A stretch of DNA of 10,635 nucleotides from Thermofilum sp. Lineage in GTDB: Archaea; Thermoproteota; Thermoprotei; Thermofilales; Thermofilaceae. The notes beneath the pieces were generated by a model, which was not told the origin of the DNA, ran no database searches, and saw only the letters and a list, made by a program, of their open reading frames with translations. Positions 7,126 through 10,635 of this stretch are shown here, piece by piece; the first letter of the stretch is position 1, and each line of letters begins with the position of its first letter. The position numbers were made by a program, and so were the translations under genes. The stretch lies in NCBI GenBank assembly GCA_020832965.1, contig JAJHRM010000075.1, positions 1 through 10,635 of the forward strand. The letters are read 5' to 3'.

Positions 7126-7161
7126 ATTTTAATAACAGCAGGGACCCCAGTTAATTGGGTG
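7126..7161 (+). promoter_or_regulatory. Promoter and ribosome site of the HepT-like gene
   Basis: A TATA-like box (ATTTTAATAA, 7126-7135) is followed by GGTG at 7158-7161, seven bases before GTG 7169. A short dyad, CCCA/TGGG, lies between them (7146-7159). The rest of the 6967-7168 spacer holds a 10-bp palindrome (ACGTGCACGT, 7090-7099) and no gene that I can see; in particular there is no MNT nucleotidyltransferase partner. Confidence 0.4.
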
Positions 7162-7168
7162 TTATCAC

Positions 7169-7612
7169 GTGGATGTTTTGGAGAGGATTAAGAAGCAGGT
7201 CAGCTTAGTGGAGGAGCTTGCGGGAGAGCTGGAGGCCGAAGGGAGTTATAGGGGTCTGGAGAGGCTTATCCAGCTAACCATACAGGCCCTCCTTGATCTT
7301 GGTCTAATGGTAATCGCTGCCCTTGGACATGGGAGACCTAGAGCATACTCCGAGATAGGTTACCTTTTAAGGGAGCTGGGAGTCCTAGGTGAGCGCGCGC
7401 ATCCTCATCTCCACCTTGTTGGTGGCGGCCTCATCGCAGCCCCCAGTGTTGCTGTGGAGGCGCTCCGGGGTCATGGGGTCTACTCCTTACGGAGCCTCAC
7501 TCCCTCCTCGGTCCTCTGCGTTGTCCTGCCTTCCCCACCTTCGCAGCACGCCAGCCTCTTGCCGTCCATGTACACGCTCTCTTCCACCGCAAAAGCGCGC
7601 GCCCCTCAGTAA
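7169..7612 (+). CDS. HepT-like (DUF86/HEPN) toxin-family protein with aberrant C-terminal half
   Basis: A 147-residue frame from GTG 7169. Residues 28-73 match HepT/DUF86 well: YRGLERLIQLTIQALLDLG, then RPRAYSEIGYLLRELGVLGE. HepT proteins are HEPN RNases or AMPylated toxins paired with an MNT nucleotidyltransferase; no MNT gene is present here. The family's R-x(4-6)-H motif (RNxLVH) should appear about 20 residues later. It is absent: only a possible relic, LRGHGVY, is seen. Resemblance stops near residue 76, exactly at a GCGCGCGC run (7393-7400). The last 70 residues are Ser/Pro-rich and partly antisense to the antitoxin remnant at 7480-7711. The gene is probably truncated and inactive although the frame stays open. 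Confidence 0.6.
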   Translation: MDVLERIKKQVSLVEELAGELEAEGSYRGLERLIQLTIQALLDLGLMVIAALGHGRPRAYSEIGYLLRELGVLGERAHPHLHLVGGGLIAAPSVAVEALRGHGVYSLRSLTPSSVLCVVLPSPPSQHASLLPSMYTLSSTAKARAPQ

Positions 7613-7711
7613 ATCTCCTACAACCTTGCTCCAGTTGACATCAATCAACTTCTGCAAACATCCTCTCCCTCAGCTCTCCAAAAAACTTGGCACGCACGTA
7701 GATACATTCAC
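7480..7711 (-). pseudogene. Degenerate VapB-like antitoxin
   Basis: On the minus strand, from GTG 7711, the frame reads VNVSTCVPSFLES, meets TGA (7672-7670), and continues in the same frame to KLIDVNWSKVVGDLLRGA. VNWSxVV is a characteristic run of archaeal VapB antitoxins. After a frame change inside the GCGCGCGC run at 7595-7602 (consistent with loss of one GC unit) it reads AFAVEESVYMDGKRLA and ends GVRLRKE at a TAG (7482-7480), like a VapB tail. Total length is about 77 residues, normal for VapB. A minus-strand TATA-like box (GTTTATATG, 7735-7727) stands upstream. No VapC PIN-domain toxin follows. The call rests on one strong motif and a plausible length, so it is tentative. Confidence 0.48.
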
Positions 7712-7817
7712 ATGTAATGATACGAACATATAAACCCTTTTTACGTAAAACACGCGTGGAAGTGCTTCAAGAATAGCGCTCCAATGCGAAAATACGCTGA
7801 TAACACCAGCACGGCGC

Positions 7818-8468
7818 CTACTCTATTATGCTTCCGCATATAACCTCTATACCCAGCTCTCTAGCCCTATTATAAGCCTCCTTATCAACGTTCACGGCGA
7901 CCAAAAACACCCCGCTCGGACTCTTCGCCAGGTATTTCTCGACAGCCCTCACCTTCTCGTAAAGAGCCTCAACATGGTCCAGCTCAGCCCTAGACTTCAC
8001 CTCTACCAAGTAGAGCTTCCCATCCCCAACGGATACATCTATGTCAACAATCCTCCCCCTCACCCCAGTAATGCTCCCATCCCTATCCGTAAACCTCAGC
8101 TTCTCCACCTTGCCAGGCTCGATCCCCCTCTTCTCCAGCGCCTCCCTGAATATCTCAAGCACCATCCTCTCAAGATCCTCCCCCCACCTCCTCCCCATGC
8201 TCCCGATGGTAACCTCAACCCTCATACTTAACTTGTTGAAGTCCTCTCTAAGCTTCATCATCTCAGCGTTAAAGTCTTCCCTTAGCTTACCCATCTCGGT
8301 GTTGAAGTCTTCCCTAAGCTTCTTTATTTCGTTGACTATCTTGTTGAATTTCCTATCATGCCTCTCCAGCCTCCTCAGCACATCACCGTAGCCGAGCTTC
8401 TCGGCTACCATCAGCCTGAACTCCCTATCCTCGTCTAGAAGCCTTAGAAACTCCTCCCTCAGGTTCAC
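7818..8468 (-). CDS. DUF3782-type protein: hendecad coiled coil plus PD-(D/E)XK nuclease-like domain
   Basis: Paralogue of the protein at 2912-3691, 216 residues. The head (DREFRLMVAEKLGYG, 14-28) and neck (IGSMGRRWGEDLER, 88-101) match it closely. The core has IVDIDV (140-145) and YLVEVKS (153-159), with D144, E156 and K158 as the likely PD-(D/E)XK residues, and ends VICGSIIE. The stalk differs: instead of 7-residue units it carries 11-residue units KLREDFNTEMG / KLREDFNAEMM / KLREDFN (50-78). It starts at GTG 8468, with no ribosome site and a TATA box about 26 nt upstream, so it is leaderless. It is alone on its strand between degraded genes. Function unknown. Confidence 0.85.
   Translation of the reverse strand: MNLREEFLRLLDEDREFRLMVAEKLGYGDVLRRLERHDRKFNKIVNEIKKLREDFNTEMGKLREDFNAEMMKLREDFNKLSMRVEVTIGSMGRRWGEDLERMVLEIFREALEKRGIEPGKVEKLRFTDRDGSITGVRGRIVDIDVSVGDGKLYLVEVKSRAELDHVEALYEKVRAVEKYLAKSPSGVFLVAVNVDKEAYNRARELGIEVICGSIIE
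8229..8321 (-). repeat. In-gene repeat with 33-bp period
   Basis: Nearly three units of 33 bp encode the 11-residue coiled-coil repeats (KLREDFN core) of the minus-strand DUF3782-type gene. The units are close to identical at the DNA level, pointing to recent duplication. Confidence 0.75.
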
Positions 8469-8488
8469 ACGAAAAATGGAATCGAGAG

Positions 8489-8498
8489 ATATAAAAAC
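8489..8498 (-). promoter_or_regulatory. TATA box of the minus-strand DUF3782-type gene
   Basis: Read on the minus strand, GTTTTTATAT (8498-8489) is centred about 26 nt before GTG 8468, which fits a leaderless transcript. Confidence 0.55.
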
Positions 8499-8754
8499 AC
8501 AACGCTGATAGCAACCTTAAACCTTCCGAAAGTTCCACTCGCCGGCCACATCGTCTCAAACATGCAATACTGAAAGCAAAGAAAAAGTCTCAATAAATCG
8601 GAGACCCATCACACCTCCTGGATACACATACACCTCAGAGGACAATAATTACCATCAGAAGAGGCTTACATGATAATATCCATTCCAAGAAAACTCAGCC
8701 GCATGCAGCAAATCAGGTAGAAACCTAGACTTATGGAGGAAGCCAGCCTACAAA
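8499..8754. other. Intergenic stretch between divergent promoters, no gene seen
   Basis: No frame here is longer than a few tens of codons and none resembles a known protein. The only structure noted is a short inverted repeat GTCTC/GAGAC (8587-8591, 8601-8605). Confidence 0.5.
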
Positions 8755-8757
8755 AAA

Positions 8758-8765
8758 TTTATAAT
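8758..8765 (+). promoter_or_regulatory. TATA box of the ATPase/small-gene/retropepsin cluster
   Basis: TTTATAAT at 8758-8765 lies in an A/T-rich patch and is centred 26 nt before ATG 8788, the classic leaderless spacing. It is the only good promoter seen before the ATPase gene at 8981 and so may serve the cluster downstream. Confidence 0.5.
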
Positions 8766-8787
8766 TTCCCAGCATTTTTCAGCTTGT

Positions 8788-8980
8788 ATGTTGTCGCGCG
8801 CTAAGGTGCTCAGCATAGCCACCGACTAAGCTATACGGGACAGGCTCGAAGAGCGCGCTAGCAGCATGTCCGGGCACCTTCGAGGATAGCGCTAGAGTCG
8901 AGAGGTGCTGGAGCATGCGTGAAGCCTGTGAGAGGCTGGGTTACGTGTTAAGTGATGCTGCTGTATTTGAGGTGGTTTGA
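8788..8980 (+). pseudogene. Remnant of a small gene leading the ATPase cluster
   Basis: ATG 8788 sits at leaderless distance from a TATA box and reads MLSRAKVLSIATD, then TAA (8827-8829). The same frame goes on as AIRDRLEERASSMSGHLRG to a TAG (8887-8889). A second frame, shifted by one, carries SARVERCWSMREACERLGY and ends AAVFEVV at TGA 8978-8980, directly touching the GTG of the ATPase at 8981. Together the pieces would make about 64 residues. The promoter, the coding-like helical composition and the touching stop/start argue that a small upstream gene was once coupled to the ATPase. I do not recognise its family. A chance assembly of frames cannot be excluded. Confidence 0.4.
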
Positions 8981-9990
8981 GTGGGGAGGGTGAAGCTAAA
9001 CTTCGCTGGCTTAAAGGTGGATTTCTGCGATAGGGAGAAAGGCATTGAGCAGGCGCTAGACTGGGCCGAGAAAGGCACCTGGTACCCCATCGTCGTCTAC
9101 GGACCCGAAGGCTGCGGCAAGACTGCCTGGCTCAAGCAGGCGGCTGAGCTATTGAGAGAGAAGAAGTACGAGGTCGTCTACGTCAACCCCATACAGAGGG
9201 AGTACCTGGCCCACACGGATGTGAGAGAGATTGCTAAGAGGTTTGCAGAGATCGCCGTTAAAGCTTCGGGGAGCGTTGAAGCAGAGCTTGCCTACATGGC
9301 CTTCAACGCGGCGAGGGAACTCGTCAGGCTGAGGAAGAGGAGGGTGGCCGTGCTGGTGGACGACGCCCTCCAACCAATCGGACTTGGGAAGGCGGCAGCC
9401 TACATCAAAAGTCTCCTCGGCCTCATCGAGTACCCCCAGAGAGCTACGAAAGGATCATAGCGTTAGCGACAACGAGCGAGGGGGTTACAAAGAGGGAGAT
9501 AGGGAGGCACAGGTGGGCTGAGCTCAGAGCCATGTGGAACATGCCGAAAGAGGGCTTCAAGCAGCTCTACGAGCAAATACCGGATCCCAAGCCCCCCTTC
9601 GAGGAGGCGTGGAGGCTGACTGGCGGGAACCCTGACGTCCTCAGGAGGCTCTACCAGGCAAAGTGGAGCGTTAACGATGTTGTCAAGGGGCTTATCGCCT
9701 CTAAGAGGCTGGACACGCTTACCCCCTCCCTCAGTGCGGAGGAGAGGGAGTGGCTCGCAGAGGCGGTCGAGGACCCGGACACCCTGCTAGCCAGGGAGCG
9801 GATACCGCTGATGGAAAAGCTCGTCGAGCTTAATCTCGTCGTGGACTCGATAACCTACCGGGACCCACTCCTCTGGGTTGACGAGCCACCACCCGAGAGG
9901 AACCTAGAGCTCGGCATCGGCAGGCACATAGCCTGGCAGACACCAATACACAGAGAAGCGGTCAAAAAAGCGCTAGAGAAGACAAAGTGA
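8981..9990 (+). pseudogene. Archaeal ATPase (PF01637-like, STAND-related), broken by a one-base frameshift
   Basis: A predicted P-loop ATPase of about 336 residues in two frames. The first part (8981-9460) has Walker A YGPEGCGKTAW (40-50) and a Walker B-like RVAVLVDD (121-128), with Asp-Asp where Asp-Glu is more common. The second frame is open from 9436 and reads PESYERIIALATTSEG then REIGRHRWAELRAMWNM, a sensor/arginine-rich segment of archaeal ATPases, followed by the helical C-terminal region (PFEEAWRLTGGNPDVLRRLY) to TGA 9990. The run of five C at 9433-9437 would need to be six to give GLIEYPPESYERII. Ribosomal slippage on the Pro codon in that run could also join the halves. Start GTG 8981 follows the preceding stop with no gap; the stop overlaps the next GTG as GTGA. 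Confidence 0.75.
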
Positions 9991-10102
9991 AGCGCGCGCG
10001 GCCCCCTGAAGCCCTAAAAAAGCACTTAAAAGGTATCCCCACCTTAAACCCGAAGACCTAGAAATAACATGCATACCTCCAGAAGAAGCCCTAATCCTAT
10101 GA
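9987..10102 (+). pseudogene. Small gene between ATPase and retropepsin, about 38 codons, frameshifted
   Basis: GTG 9987 overlaps the ATPase stop (GTGA). The frame reads MKRARPPEALKKHLK, and then the coding signal moves by one base at the A-run 10028-10031, continuing as RYPHLKPEDLEITCIPPEEA and ending LIL at TGA 10100-10102. That stop overlaps the peptidase ATG 10099 as ATGA. One extra A would restore a 38-residue protein. The two four-base overlaps are strong evidence that this is, or was, a real gene. RYPHLKPEDLE is reminiscent of the YPHL-x-x-ED segment of DUF433 proteins, but the whole is too short for me to assign it. Without the shift the frame would end after 24 residues. Confidence 0.5.
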
Positions 10103-10443
10103 AGCTTACATTCAAGTATAGGAAAGAGCAGATAAAGACAAGGACCGTCTACAGACCAGTAGTTAAGCTTAGCCTAAAGTCCATTGACGACCACTGGTAC
10201 ACTTTCACAGCATACGTAGACTCAGGCGCAGATGTATCACTCTTCCCTAAAGGAGATTCCAAGCTCCTTGGCATAAACCTCTACAAAGGCGAATGCTGGA
10301 AGCTATTCGGAGTCGGAGGAGCCATTATCCCAGCCTACCTGCATGAGACAAGAGTCAAGGTAGGTCCCTTAGAGCTCCCGGTACGCATAGCTTTCGCCGA
10401 CCTAAACCGGGTAGCGCGCGCGCAAAGCGCTAAAAAGACTTAG
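10099..10443 (+). CDS. Retropepsin-like aspartic peptidase (clan AA), C-terminus probably lost
   Basis: I take ATG 10099 as the start because it overlaps the preceding stop as ATGA and gives MKLTFKYRKEQ; an upstream ATG at 10069 would add ten unlikely residues. The product is 114 residues. TAYVDSGADVSLFP (37-50) holds the catalytic DSG (41-43), and the flap region GVGGAIIPAYLHE (71-83) follows. Relatives normally continue after the FAD segment with a Pro-x-Leu-Leu-Gly-Arg type strand that completes the fold. Here the protein turns into VARAQSAKKT and stops, just at a GCGCGCGCGC run (10414-10423). I infer a truncated, probably inactive peptidase. It is unlike the DTG peptidase at 4823-5221 except for the active-site region. 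Confidence 0.68.
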   Translation: MKLTFKYRKEQIKTRTVYRPVVKLSLKSIDDHWYTFTAYVDSGADVSLFPKGDSKLLGINLYKGECWKLFGVGGAIIPAYLHETRVKVGPLELPVRIAFADLNRVARAQSAKKT

Positions 10444-10482
10444 CAAGCGTGGTAACCGCGTATAGAGCGAGAAGAGGTAAAT

Positions 10483-10560
10483 ATGAATAGGAAACTGAAG
10501 GTTCTCTGCGAAAAGCACCCGCATATAAAACCTGTCTACATATCCGCGCAGCATCCATGA
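10483..10560 (+). CDS. Possible tiny protein, 25 residues, unknown
   Basis: ATG 10483 has a good ribosome site, GAGGT at 10474-10478, and lies 39 bases after the peptidase stop. The frame of 25 codons ends at TGA 10558-10560, overlapping ATG 10557 as ATGA. KHPHIKP in it loosely recalls RYPHLKP in the small gene before the peptidase, which occupies the same kind of position, but six residues prove nothing. It may instead be a leader or chance. Confidence 0.3.
   Translation: MNRKLKVLCEKHPHIKPVYISAQHP
10522..10531 (+). promoter_or_regulatory. TATA box before the last, partial gene
   Basis: CATATAAAAC at 10522-10531 is centred about 30 nt before ATG 10557, so transcription could start close to the codon. 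Confidence 0.45.
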
Positions 10561-10635
10561 GTAAAGAGCAAGACCGAAACGACTTCCTCCACGCCGCCAC
10601 GCTGAGCCAGGCACAGCCGGAAGCCAGCCAGATAA
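10557..10635 (+). CDS. Start of a gene running out of the window, unknown
   Basis: ATG 10557 begins MSKEQDRNDFLHAATLSQAQ, and the frame remains open for 26 codons to the window edge. Support comes from the TATA box at a near-leaderless distance and the ATGA overlap with the tiny frame before it. Too little is present to suggest a function. Confidence 0.4.
   Translation, partial: MSKEQDRNDFLHAATLSQAQPEASQI

Noticed and set aside
7380..7479. VapC toxin on the minus strand after the VapB remnant
   Set aside because: No PIN-domain start or conserved acidic residues could be read in any frame; only a vague helical match remained.

Overview
The window looks like a thermophilic crenarchaeon (Thermoproteota), most like Thermofilum or a relative. 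This rests on gene content and signals, not on a database match. Arginine is coded mostly by AGG/AGA. Several genes have an A/T-rich TATA-like box about 25-38 nt before the start codon, either leaderless or followed by a GGTG/GAGG-type ribosome site. The gene set is typical of these genomes: COG1373 ATPases with a DUF4143 end, coiled-coil DUF3782-type proteins with a PD-(D/E)XK core, an archaeal UbiA prenyltransferase, archaeal retropepsin-like peptidases, and toxin-antitoxin debris.

Layout. 123-967 is an amidohydrolase broken by a one-base frameshift. 1278-2600 is a complete AAA+ ATPase behind an operator-like promoter. 2912-3691 is a DUF3782-type coiled-coil/nuclease-like protein behind a spacer with a 13-bp direct repeat. 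3785-4663 is a COG1237 metallo-beta-lactamase-fold hydrolase. 4823-5221 is an intact retropepsin-like peptidase. 5323-6966 is a likely operon: a small uncharacterised ORF, a UbiA prenyltransferase and a Sec59/VTE5-like prenol kinase, a membrane-isoprenoid unit.

The right third (about 7.1-10.6 kb) is an accessory, decaying region. A HepT-like gene loses its family resemblance after about 75 residues. It runs tail-to-tail into what looks like a wrecked VapB antitoxin on the minus strand. A second DUF3782-type gene lies on the minus strand. Then comes a plus-strand cluster: a broken small leaderless gene, a frameshifted archaeal ATPase, a frameshifted ~38-codon gene and a shortened retropepsin-like peptidase. 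Its stop and start codons abut or overlap (TGA|GTG, GTGA, ATGA). A further tiny ORF overlaps the first codons of a gene that leaves the window.

The most interesting points are: the ATPase/small protein/retropepsin cluster, which could be a coupled ATPase-protease system now in decay; the two DUF3782-type paralogues, which keep head and nuclease-like core but use different coiled-coil repeats (7-residue versus 11-residue); the triple TACCAAG operator-like array; long GC-alternating runs concentrated in the damaged region; and three single-base losses at homopolymers, which could be real decay or assembly errors. No tRNA, rRNA, CRISPR array or complete insertion sequence was seen.
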